Assembly: GCF_963259705.1 (NCBI RefSeq)
Contig: NC_081844.1
Span: 48,159,501-48,223,500 of the forward strand
DNA from: Myotis daubentonii
Lineage: Eukaryota; Chordata; Mammalia; Chiroptera; Vespertilionidae
DNA length: 64,000 bases
Reading direction: 5' to 3'
The notes under the pieces are model-generated. The model saw only the letters and a list, made by a program, of their open reading frames with translations. It searched no databases and had not been told where the DNA came from. Positions 11,897-20,690 of this stretch are shown piece by piece. Position numbers and translations under genes: made by a program. Numbering within the stretch: position 1 is the stretch's first letter; the number at the start of each line of letters is the position of its first letter.

Positions 11897-11976
11897 TTCT
11901 TCCTTCCTTCCTTCCTTCCTTCCTTCCTTCCTTCCTTCCTTCCTTCCTTCCTTCCTTCCTTCCTTCCTTCCTTCCT
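11897..11976. repeat. (TTCC)n microsatellite
   Basis: About 20 uninterrupted tetranucleotide units next to the 3' end of an old L1. It may have grown from the L1 tail. Frames across it are repetitive artefacts. Confidence 0.97.
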
Positions 11977-12320
11977 GTATTTTTATTGTTGACACTATTA
12001 CAGATGACCCCATTTTCCCTTCCTTTGCACACCTCCACCCAGCCTCCCCACTTCCTTCCCTATGGCCATCACCACAGTGTTGTCTGTATCTATGGGCTAT
12101 GCATAGATATATGTTCTTTGGCTAATCCCTTCACTTCTTTCATTCAGTTCCATCTCACCCTTCCCCTCTGACAGCTGTAAGTCTGTTCTGTGTATTCATG
12201 CCTCTGTTTCTATTTGTCAGTTTATTTTGTTCATTAGATTTCACATATGAGTGAGATCATGTGATATGTCTTTCTCTGAATGGCTTATCTCCAGGTCCAC
12301 CCATGCTGGAAATATTTTCT
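11977..12320 (-). mobile_element. L1 3' fragment (old)
   Basis: The plus strand shows the reverse of an L1 3'UTR and the last part of ORF2, for example TTTTGTTCATTAGATTTCACATATGAGTGAGATC, matching the block just after ORF2 in the other L1 copies. It is divergent and 5'-truncated. Confidence 0.75.
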
Positions 12321-12325
12321 TGAAC

Positions 12326-14663
12326 TGCTTCAAATTTATACCTATTCTTTTCTAAAGTGTTATGTACTCTTTAGCATCTCTGCATTTAAAAGTGTCAAAT
12401 AAAAAGTACCAGCATGCTACTGAAAATACAAATGTTGTGGCATCATTGAATTACGATCTAATTTATAAGACTTTTACCTCTACATCTGAATATGTGGTGT
12501 TTATTTCCAGATAGTTAACTGATAAATATGAAGATACCTTTATTTTTTATCAAGCTAGATCTATATCTGACAACTATCATTCACATGCCTAATTGAGATT
12601 AATAAAAACATCTTCTTTGAGTCATACCATCATTAGACTTACCTTATTTTAAGAATTCCTTTTTGTTTTATCTTTTACTGAATCCCAACACCCAAATCTT
12701 AAGTAGCGAGTGGTGTTCATAATACAGAAAAGCATTATATGGTACAATCTTCAGAAACTGGTTTAGTCCTTCCTGTGCTGCAACTCATATAACTGCTAAG
12801 TGTGCTGTGAAGGGGAAACCGAGCTGAGGAAATTGAGTGCTGAGAAGAAGCGATGTCAGTTTCCAACAGCAGAATTGGAAGTCGCAGACTCAGTTCCTTT
12901 CAGCTCGCTCTGGGTGTGTTAAAGGTTGATGGGGCCTCTGACTGCACCTACTGCATGTATTTTAGTGTATTATCTGGTTTTGCATTAAAGTTTTCATGTG
13001 TCAGTCAATAGATAGTTTGGAAACACTAAGCTTATTTCCAAACGGATAACATTTGGAATTCCTTCCCATTATAATTAACGCTACAGCTTGCAATCATCGT
13101 TGTTTTATTAGCTTTACCCTTGTAGGCTGCGTAATGTCTGTTGAAAAATCATCCCCTTTTTAACAAAGTATTTTGTAGCCCTTTGCAGCTTGGTTCAAAG
13201 TCAAGGACAGAAAGGCAAGAGATATAAGAAGCAGGTATCATGCAAATCCTAAGCTGGTTTTTACAAGTTCTTGGGAGCCTCAACTCTAAGCATCAATAGG
13301 GAGCAATAAATATGGGGCACAATTGTTCTTTGGAAAAATCACTCTACAGTCACTAAGCTTTGGTTGCTAGTCTATAGTAGCTGCATCATGGAATTAATGG
13401 GTGTAAAATGGACAATCAGTTTAAAGAACTTAACCAGTTCCAGGCATATTAAAATTAAGAAATGCTAGTTATTAATATATTTTGAGCTTTCTGGAAATAT
13501 AAGTTCTAATCTTTTTGGACCTAGCAGAATGTAAGTTAAAAAAAGTCCCTTCCCTTGGCCCTATTTCCAGCAGTCAGTCCATCTTGTATTCTTAGATTTG
13601 AAAGCTGGGGTTCATTTTGCACTTAGAATGATAGATGAACTAGGAAATATTAACAAAACTGCTTCTTATTCACCTACTCAACGTCAAAATGTAACAGAAT
13701 GATTAAAGAGAAAAAAAGACATGAATAAAATGACAGAATACACATTAAATTTTAATCACTACAAGTTCATCTAAGGCATGTAGCTGACATGCTGAAAAGG
13801 AATTATATTTAGGTCAGGGAGATGGCAGCATTGTTTGTAAGGCTGGTTAGTAGAAAGATGGTGGTATGATTAGGGCATGAAGAAGAAACATATCTTTTTG
13901 TTTGTAACACAATCATTTAAGCTTTTTAAGTTCCAAACAAAGCTGGATGGTGTTTTTGATATTAATGTATTTGGAGTGAAAAAGCATGTGAAATTTAAAG
14001 AAATCTCACTGGGGTAGAATCCTCTGACACTCATGTAATTTAAATGAAGATGACTCCCTGTAAAGTCTATGGGGAAAGAGATACCTGAAATAGCCCCTAT
14101 CTGTCAGAGAAAAGCATGAATATGAATTTCAAGTGGCAAAATGTTTATTATAGAATGATAGCTAGGCAATCGATTAGTGTGAAATTGTACATTTTTTACC
14201 ATGTCATTTAATTTATTCCTTCAAAGAAACTGACATGTTTGCCAGAATGAGGCAGAAAGCTTTTTTTAATGGCCTACCTAAACGTGTTCAAAGTCTTCAG
14301 CATAAAATTTAATGGAAGCCACAACCTAAACACAAACTGCTTTACTTTCCACTTCTCTTGTTAATAGATTTAATAATTCATTTACCCATCAGAGTACCCA
14401 CTGTTCTCAAACCCATTCTTTCTGTTGGAAACGGGTGAGAAGGAGCAGGGGCCTGCTAGAAAAACCCATCCCTGTTTGGTTTAGGTTTTTGAATCAAAGT
14501 GTATGTTGCATTCAAGGCTCAATTCACTTTTTTTTTTTCTGCTGATATCCTTTTATCTTCCAGGGAAAGAGAGTAAGTGGTCTCTCTTTTTTGTCCAAGC
14601 AGATGACAATTTATCTGTACTAATCACTGGGAATTTATTACTTTCCATCCTTTAAAATAATTA
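12326..14663. other. Repeat-poor non-coding stretch
   Basis: No mobile element or convincing ORF is recognised across 2.3 kb, unusual in this window. The part at about 12690-13370 has more balanced base composition than its flanks. It could hold conserved non-coding sequence, but this cannot be judged without an alignment. Confidence 0.35.
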
Positions 14664-15077
14664 TCCTATATAATAAAAGAGAAACATGCAAATTAACCGT
14701 CACTCCACAACACTCAGCAGCCAATCAGCATGACTATGCAAATTAACACAACAAAGATGGCGGTTAATTTGCATATGCAGGCACTGAGTGAAGACTGAAA
14801 ATGACTGAAGATGGCGGTGGTCACAGAGTTGGAGCAAGCAGGAGGCTTGGGTTGCTCCCAGTGATGGAGGAAGCCAAGCTTCCAGCCAGCCCTGGCCTCC
14901 ACCCGAGGAGCTGGAAAAAAAAAAAAGGAGGGGCTGGGAGCAGCCGGAGTGGAGAAGGCAAGCCTCGCTACTGCGGCCAGACCAAAGGCCTGGGTCCTGG
15001 GTGCTGGAGGAAAACCAGTGCCAACAGCCAGGGGAAGGAAGGCCCATTGCACTAATCTTCGTGCGACGGGCCACTAG
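14664..15077 (+). mobile_element. Non-autonomous Helitron (octamer-bearing type)
   Basis: Starts TCCTATATAATAAAAG after A and ends GGGCCACTAG before T; the 3' hairpin region is degraded (CACTAATCTTCGTGC). The 5' part contains three octamer-like motifs: ATGCAAAT at 14686 and 14736, and ATTTGCAT at 14767. The first and third form a 14-bp inverted repeat (ATGCAAATTAACCG / CGGTTAATTTGCAT). The interior is GC-rich with no helicase gene. Confidence 0.88.
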
Positions 15078-15153
15078 TTAATATATATTCCTTAATAGTC
15101 CTTAAATTAACATGCTTCTGAAGAGCAGGAGACCTTGTTCTTTTATTATTATA

Positions 15154-15614
15154 TTAGAGGTCTGGTGCACAAATTTGGGGTCCCTCAGCCTGGCCTGTGG
15201 GATCAGGCCAAAACTGGCTCTCCAACATCCCATGAGGGGTCCCAGATTGCGAGATGGCACAGGCCAGAGCTGAGGGACCCCACTGGTGCATGATTGGGGC
15301 CAGGGAGAGACATGGGAGGTTAGCCAGCCAGGGAGGGACTGTGGGAGGGCTCCAGGGCAAGTCTGGCCCGTCTCAGTCCCAATCAGCCAGACCCTAGCAG
15401 CAAGCTAACCTACTGGTCAGAGTGTCTGCCCCCTGGTGGTCAGTGAACATCAAAGTGACTGTCAACTGGTCAACTGTCTGCCCCCTGGTGGTCAGTGCAT
15501 GTCACAGTGAGCGGTTGAGTAGCCTTAGCATATCATTAGCATATTACGCCTTGATTGGTTGAAAGGCAGACTGGTCAACCAGACACTTAGCATATTAAGC
15601 TTTTATATATAGGA
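15154..15614 (-). mobile_element. Non-autonomous Helitron
   Basis: Reverse copy: the left end reads TTAGAGGTCTGGTGCAC (a mutated CTAGAGGCCCGGTGCAC) and the right end CTTTTATATATAGGA followed by T. The interior has a GTCTGCCCCCTGGTGGTCAGT motif repeated at about 15423 and 15476. It is closely similar to the Helitron at 49755-50226, so both belong to one subfamily. Confidence 0.87.
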
Positions 15615-15717
15615 TATACCATGGTACTCTGTCCACCACCTTATTGACAGTCATCCATTCATATATTCATTTAATAATTCATTTATTCCATAAATGCTTT
15701 TTTTCAACTAGTTTCTT

Positions 15718-15731
15718 TTCATTAAATTTTT
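15718..15731 (+). repeat. Left TSD of the HAL1/L1 chimera
   Basis: TTCATTAAATTTTT is repeated at 17860-17873. The edge is blurred because it merges with the T-run of the element tail. Confidence 0.7.
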
Positions 15732-16093
15732 TTTTTGAGAGAAATTTATTTTTTATTTTTTATTGATTAAGATATTACATATGTGTACCCTCTACCCCCC
15801 CCCCCCCCGCTCATCCCCTCACCCCCCCGTTGTCCGTGTCCATTGGTTAGGCCTATATGCTTGCATATAAGTCCTTTGGTTGATCTTTCCCCCTTGCCCC
15901 CACCCTCCCCTACCTTCCCTCCAAGGCCCGACAGTCCAATCAATGCCTCTCCGTCTCTGGATCAGTCCTTGTTCATCAGTTTATGTTGTTCATTATATTC
16001 CACAAATGAGTGAGATCCTGTGGTATTTATCCGCTCTCCAGTTCCATCCATGCTGTGGCAAATGGTAAGAGTTCCTTTTTCTTCTTCCTCTTC

Positions 16094-16960
16094 TTAAAGA
16101 ATATCTTTTAGCATTTCATATAATGCTGGTTTGGTGGTGATGAACTCCTTTAGCTTTTTCTTATCCGTGAAGCTCTTTATCTGACCTTCCATTCTGAATG
16201 ATAGCTTTGCTGGATAAAGTAATCTTGGTTGCAGGTTCTTGCTATTCATCTCTTTGAATATTTCTTGCCACTCTCTTCTGGCCTGCATGGTTTCTGTTGA
16301 GAAATCAGCTGACAGTCGAATGGGTACTCCCTTGTAGGTAACTGACTGTCTTTCTCTTGCTGCTTTTAAGATTCTCTCTTTATCTTTTGCTCTTGACATT
16401 TTAATTATGATGTGTCTTGGTGTGGTCCTCTTTGGATTCCTTTTGTTTGGGGTTCTCTGCGCTTCCTGGACTTGTAAGTCCATTTCTTTCACCAGGTAGG
16501 GGAAGTTTTCTGTCATTATTTCTTCAAAAACATTTTCAATATCTTGCCCTCTCTCTCCTTCTGGTACCCCTATAATTCTGATGTTGGTACGCTTGAAGTT
16601 GTCCCAGAGGTTCCTTACACTATCTTCATATTTTTTGAATCTCTTTTCTTTTTTCTTTTTCGGTTGGGTATTTTTTGTTTCTTTGTATTTCAAATCTTTG
16701 ACTTGATTCTTGGGATCCTCTTGTCTGCTGTTGGATCTCTGTAAATTATTCTTTATTTCAGTCAGTGTATGCTTAATTTCTAGTTGGTCCTTTTTCATGT
16801 CTTCCATGGTCTCACTATACTCCTTGAGGGATTCATTAAATTTATAGGCGGTTTCCATAAAATTCTTGAAAAACCTTATAAACGTGGCCTTGAACTCTAT
16901 ATCCAGTCGTTTGCTTTCCTCCGTTTCTGCCATTTGTGACCTTTTTCTTTGTCTCCGCAT
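16094..16960 (-). CDS. HAL1-type ORF1 protein, intact, 288 aa
   Basis: Probable L1-type ORF1 protein: a cytoplasmic RNA-binding chaperone that forms trimers with element RNA and depends on an L1 ORF2 protein for mobility. The frame is open from MRRQRKRSQ to the TAA at 16094-16096. Residues 20-120 are Lys/Glu-rich with spaced hydrophobics, fitting the coiled coil. The RNA-recognition region spans about 122-215, with NIRIIGV (126-132) and PRHIIIKM (181-188) as its two core strands. The C-terminal domain contains ARREW (227-231) and [13 protein letters not shown] (243-255). The length is somewhat below human ORF1p (338 aa), mainly in the coiled coil. The same start context (AAAATGCGGAGACAAAG) occurs in the second copy. 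No host gene is implied; expression is unknown. Confidence 0.88.
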   Translation of the reverse strand: MRRQRKRSQMAETEESKRLDIEFKATFIRFFKNFMETAYKFNESLKEYSETMEDMKKDQLEIKHTLTEIKNNLQRSNSRQEDPKNQVKDLKYKETKNTQPKKKKEKRFKKYEDSVRNLWDNFKRTNIRIIGVPEGERGQDIENVFEEIMTENFPYLVKEMDLQVQEAQRTPNKRNPKRTTPRHIIIKMSRAKDKERILKAARERQSVTYKGVPIRLSADFSTETMQARREWQEIFKEMNSKNLQPRLLYPAKLSFRMEGQIKSFTDKKKLKEFITTKPALYEMLKDIL

Positions 16961-17859
16961 TTTGGCTGCTTCCCTGTGTTGATAGAGTGGCCCTGCGCGC
17001 CAGGTGTCCTGTGGGGCCCAGTGGCTCAGCCTCCCCAGTTACCTGGGGTAGACACTCTTGGTGCACTCTTGGTGCCTTGGTTGTTGTAGGATCACTGGGA
17101 GGAATTGACCTCCAGGCCAATTGGCTGTGGGAATCAGCTGTGTCTGAAGTGGGAGAATGGTCCCCCTCTGACCACTGGGTAGAGTGGCTCCTGGATCTAA
17201 GGAGGTGCTAATTCAGCCCCTGCCTGAGGCCACACAGCAGGAGCCACGAAGAGGCTCAGCTGTGAAGCAATGCAAGCCGCTGCGGGGCCTTGGGCCTTCT
17301 CTTGGAAGTTCTGGGTCTGCCTGGCTGGGCTGTAGTTAGGTACATTCACATGCAAAAGCCTCTGCCACAGCCTGGGTGGGGCGGGGTCTCAGGGAGTCAA
17401 AGGGCGGTGAAAGCAGCTATGGTGATTCTCCGCCCCCGGAGTCGCGCGTCTCAGTGTCCCGGTAACGGCTGCAAGCACCTCTGAGGGAAAGCCGCCCTCA
17501 AGTTCGCCCGCTGCCGCCTGACAGACCAGCCTCTCCCAGTATGAGCCCTGGGTCCCCAGAGACCCGCTGGAACCGGAGTTCAGAGCAGTCGGGAGCTTGT
17601 GATTCAAAAAGACAGCCGCATCCTCAGGCGCCACCCCCTTTCCGCGCGCGCGAGCCGCCACCGTACCTCTGCACTTCACCTCTGCAGCTCCTCTGGCTCT
17701 CAGCGTGCCCCTGTTTTCTTCTAGTTGTAGAAATTACACTCAGCCAGCCTTCCTGTTGTTCTGGACGATGTTTGTTCTGACCCTTGCGGCATTCTTCAAT
17801 TGTTGCGTGAGGCGACAATTTCCCGGTGTTTATCTATGCCACCATCTTAGTTTCTCCCC
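16961..17859 (-). promoter_or_regulatory. HAL1-type 5'UTR with CpG-dense core
   Basis: Leader upstream of the intact ORF1, presumably carrying the internal promoter. CpGs cluster at 17431-17450 and 17641-17663 (CGCGCGCGCGAGCCG), whereas the rest of the window is CpG-poor outside Helitrons. The segment 16970-17110 matches the last part of the leader of the second copy (24955-25080). Confidence 0.7.
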
Positions 17860-17873
17860 TTCATTAAATTTTT

Positions 17874-18215
17874 ATTGAATTTATTGAGGAGACGTTGGTT
17901 AATAAAATTATATAGGTTTTAGGTGTACAACTCTATAATACATTATCTATATATTGTATTGTCTGTTTACCACCTCAAATCAAGTCTCCCTCCATCACCA
18001 TTTATCCCTCTTTTACCCTCTTCAACTCCCTCCCCCCCACCCCCCCAGACACAAACTTTTCCTCTGGTAATCATCAAACTGTTGTCTGTGTCCATTGAGG
18101 TTTTTTTGTGTTTTTTTTTGCTTAATCCCTTCATCTTTTCACCCAGTTCCCCACAGCCCCTCCACTCTGACAGTATTCTACAAACTCTTTATGCTACATG
18201 CATGTTTCAAAGTGC
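17874..18215 (-). mobile_element. L1 3' fragment (old)
   Basis: The plus strand reads TTGAATTTATTGAGGAGACGTTGGTTAATAAAATT and continues to CTCTGACAGTATTCTACAAAC, a reversed old L1 3'UTR by memory of L1M-type consensus. The HAL1/L1 chimera is inserted at its 3' edge. Confidence 0.7.
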
Positions 18216-19284
18216 TGTGAATATTGAGAGGGAAAAAGAGAGAGGAACAGAGACATAGATAGTTCTTGTTCAAAAGAGCTAAAATTATAAGGAAAGACTA
18301 TCTGTGTTGTCATGTGATGCTTTAAGCGCAATGACATTAGAGATAAGCAAATGGTTGGATATAAAAAGAACAAAAGATTCCTGAGAGTTGGTAAGAGAGA
18401 AAGCTGGAGCATTAGTGATTTGGCACAAAGCACTTCTTTACTGTGCAGTATATTCAACATTTGGATTTTATCTTAAAGACTGTGGGCATTTGCTGAAGAA
18501 CTTTAAATTCCAAAGTTATACTCTAATTATGTGAAGGATGGTTCTTAGGTCTGATAATTGAAATGATGAGTACAATTTGAATGTTGTTGAGATTAAAAAC
18601 AAACAAAAAATGAATAATAAATAATAAAGCTGAGTCTGAGACAATGACAAAGGTGGAAGAAAGGAGGGAACGAACTTGGGAGCCAATTTTTATAAATGCC
18701 TGATGAAGTCCAATTTGATAGAGGAAGGACAGGGATGAAGAAATTAAGGATTACTCCAAGGTTCCTGGCCTAAGCCACTAGAGAAGGGAAATAGAAGAAG
18801 GGTTAGGTCTGAGAAGAAAAAGAATGAATTAGTTTTAGACCAAATGAGTTCGGTGCATGTATGTGTGTAATGGAGAATGAAGGTTACTGGAATTAAACAG
18901 GTCAAGCAACAGCAAGGTCAGGGTCCTAAGTGCCTTATTCACACATGTTTAAGTTGACTAGGGAGGTAGGAGATGTTAAGTAAGTGAAGAAGACTATACA
19001 CCAATGGCAAAAATTTGAGGGGAAAAGTGTATAAGTTACTGGGAGGTAAATCCATGAAAGCAGCATGGAGGAATTCCTGAAAGGAATTACCTCCCCAGAT
19101 ATACCTGTCACCAAATCTTCCATAGCAGCAGAAATTTCTAAGATTACCATTGCTTGGTTAAGAATTGGGTCCCAAGGTTTCTGCTGTGGAAATGCAAAGA
19201 CATTCTCTAGAAGGGAAAATGAATTCCCAACTACCACTTTAGTATCAGTGATGGACCCGGATCAAAGACATCATAAAGAGAAAA
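18216..19284. other. Unclassified stretch
   Basis: No ORF of note. Purine-rich wording (for example GAAGAAATTAAGGATTACTCCAAGG at 18738-18762) is reminiscent of old mammalian interspersed repeats, but I cannot name one. Confidence 0.3.
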
Positions 19285-19370
19285 AGAAAGAAACTAATAT
19301 TCATTGAGCATCTGTTACATCATGTCACTTACATTGCACAGACAACTTTAAGGTTTTATTATTATTATTA
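19285..19370 (-). mobile_element. MIR SINE fragment
   Basis: TTCATTGAGCATCTGTTACAT resembles the reverse of the MIR 3' region. It is followed by a short (TTA)n run. Confidence 0.45.
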
Positions 19371-19398
19371 TTATTATTTTTAGGCGAAAAGATATATT

Positions 19399-19559
19399 CC
19401 ACCCTAGCTGGGTGGCTCAGTTGGTTGGAGCATTGTCTCATACACAAAAAGGTTGCAGTTTCTCTTCCCGGTCAGGGCACATACCTAAGTTGCAGGTTCA
19501 AGCCCCATTTAGGGCATGTACAGGAGGCAACTGATTGATGTTTCTCTCTCACAGCAATG

Positions 19560-19657
<98 letters not shown>

Positions 19658-19721
19658 ATCCTTCTCCCTTCCTCTTTCTCTCAAATCAATAAAAACATAT
19701 CCTTGGGTGAGGATTTTTAAA
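19399..19721 (+). mobile_element. VES SINE with expanded (CT)n
   Basis: Head CCTAGCTGGGTGGCTCAGTT, then GGTCAGGGCACATACC, then a long CT tract (about 19559-19660), then AATCAATAAAAACATATCC and a TTGGGTGAGGA tail. The TSD is AAAAGATATAT to the left (19387) and right (19722). The CT tract produces repetitive open frames on both strands that are not genes. Confidence 0.9.
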
Positions 19722-19834
19722 AAAAGATATATACCAAGTGTCTATATATCATATCAGAGGTGACTGAGCTCCAAGGCAATTCCCTTTCTATCACAACAGC
19801 ATGATAACCGTAAGAATGATGATGGTGCTGCCAA

Positions 19835-19930
19835 ATACCATTTCCTAGGCACTATGCACCAAGTACTGTGGTATGTGCATTATATACCCATCTTATTTAG
19901 TTCTTTGGACATTTTAAAGCAGTGTTACCT
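19835..19930 (-). mobile_element. MIR SINE, left part
   Basis: Reverse MIR-like wording: CCTAGGCACTATGCACCAAGTACTG then CATTATATACCCATC. The Helitron at 19931-20535 separates it from its continuation at 20536. Confidence 0.6.
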
Positions 19931-20535
19931 TCATCTCATCTAATAAAAGGGCAATATGCAAATTAACCATCACTCTGTCACAAAGATGGCGGTGCCCAGT
20001 CCTCTCAGCCCCCCCCCCCCCAGAGCCCCCCAATCCTGCAGGGGTGGCCTCTGAGAGCGGGCAGTGTGAGCGGCCTGGTGGAATTCTTGCTTCGTAGCCA
20101 TGGCAATGAGGCAAGCATTCTGCACCCGGCCGTGGATGGACCTCTGGCCAGGCCGGGCGCAGAATGCTTGCATAAGAAGAGAAGGAACCGGCAAAGTGAG
20201 CAGAGTCAAGTGGACCCCGACTCCTGGGCAAGGTCAAGTCTGGGTGGCCAGAAGGTGGAAGGGATGGTGGCGTAGGCACAGGGGTGAAAGCCAGCCGAGA
20301 AAGAAGAAGGAAGCCCTTAATCGGAGTTCCTGAGAACAGGGAGGGATGTAGTTTGCATTTTCCAGCCGTGATGGGCCTCTGGCCAGGCTGGGGCACCAAA
20401 CGCTTGCAAGGCAAGCATTCTGCGCCAGGCCGCGGATGGGCCTCTGGGCCACGGAGAGCCTTTGGGCAGTGGGTGCGGAGCTGCCAGGCCCCGCAGAGAG
20501 CTACTGGTGCACGGATTCATGCACAGAGCTACTAG
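19931..20535 (+). mobile_element. Non-autonomous Helitron inside a MIR
   Basis: 5' end TCTAATAAAAGGGCAATATGCAAATTAACC (exact first base uncertain, 19931-19939) and 3' end CTACTAG at 20535 preceded by a TGCACGGATTCATGCA stem. It shares the ATGCAAATTAACC 5' block with the Helitron at 14664. The interior has a strong inverted repeat, GCAAGCATTCTGC...CCCGGCC against GGCCGGGCGCAGAATGCTTGC (about 20110-20173), and a third partial copy at about 20400-20445. No helicase gene; GC-driven frames inside are not credible genes. Confidence 0.85.
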
Positions 20536-20690
20536 TTTAAATATAAGAAAACTGAAGTTCAGAGGAACTGAGTAATGTGAAGATTGTCACAGAGTTAGTA
20601 AGAGTGGTAAAACACAGATTCAAACCCAGATGCAATTGATTTCCCTGCCCAAGTTCTTAACCATTATCCATACTGCTTCAGTGCCTTATA
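20536..20690 (-). mobile_element. MIR SINE, right part
   Basis: AAGAAAACTGAAGTTCAGAGG...CACAGAGTTAGTAAGAGTGG...TTCAAACCCAGATGC is a reversed MIR core, continuing the fragment at 19835-19930 after the Helitron insertion. Confidence 0.7.

Larger units (their letters stand above)
15732..17859 (-). mobile_element. HAL1-type element (ORF1 only) with L1 3' end
   Basis: Reading the minus strand: 5'UTR (17859-16961), an intact ORF1 (16960-16094), then an L1 3' tail (about 16080-15732) with a remnant of the ORF2 3' end (ACCATTTGCCACAGCATGG) and the L1 3'UTR. There is no reverse transcriptase. HAL1 ('half-L1') elements are known mammalian L1 relatives that keep only ORF1. The HAL1-type copy at 23904 ends in a different 3'UTR, so this one looks chimeric, with the switch at a shared AAAAAGG next to the ORF1 stop. 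The flanking 14-bp repeat fits L1-type insertion. It landed beside an older L1 tail at 17874. Confidence 0.85.

Noticed and set aside
11887..12171. 94-codon frame starting with FLPS repeats
   Set aside because: Arises from (TTCC)n running into an old L1 tail.
14700..15074. Overlapping 84-124-codon frames
   Set aside because: They lie wholly in a Helitron. Composition and overlap on both strands fit GC bias, with no captured exon recognised.
16544..17211. Plus-strand frames over the HAL1-type element
   Set aside because: Antisense of ORF1 and leader; the ORF1 reading on the minus strand explains the sequence.
19914..20535. 166-codon minus-strand frame and overlapping plus frames
   Set aside because: Inside a GC-rich Helitron and crossing its boundary into a MIR; no domain.
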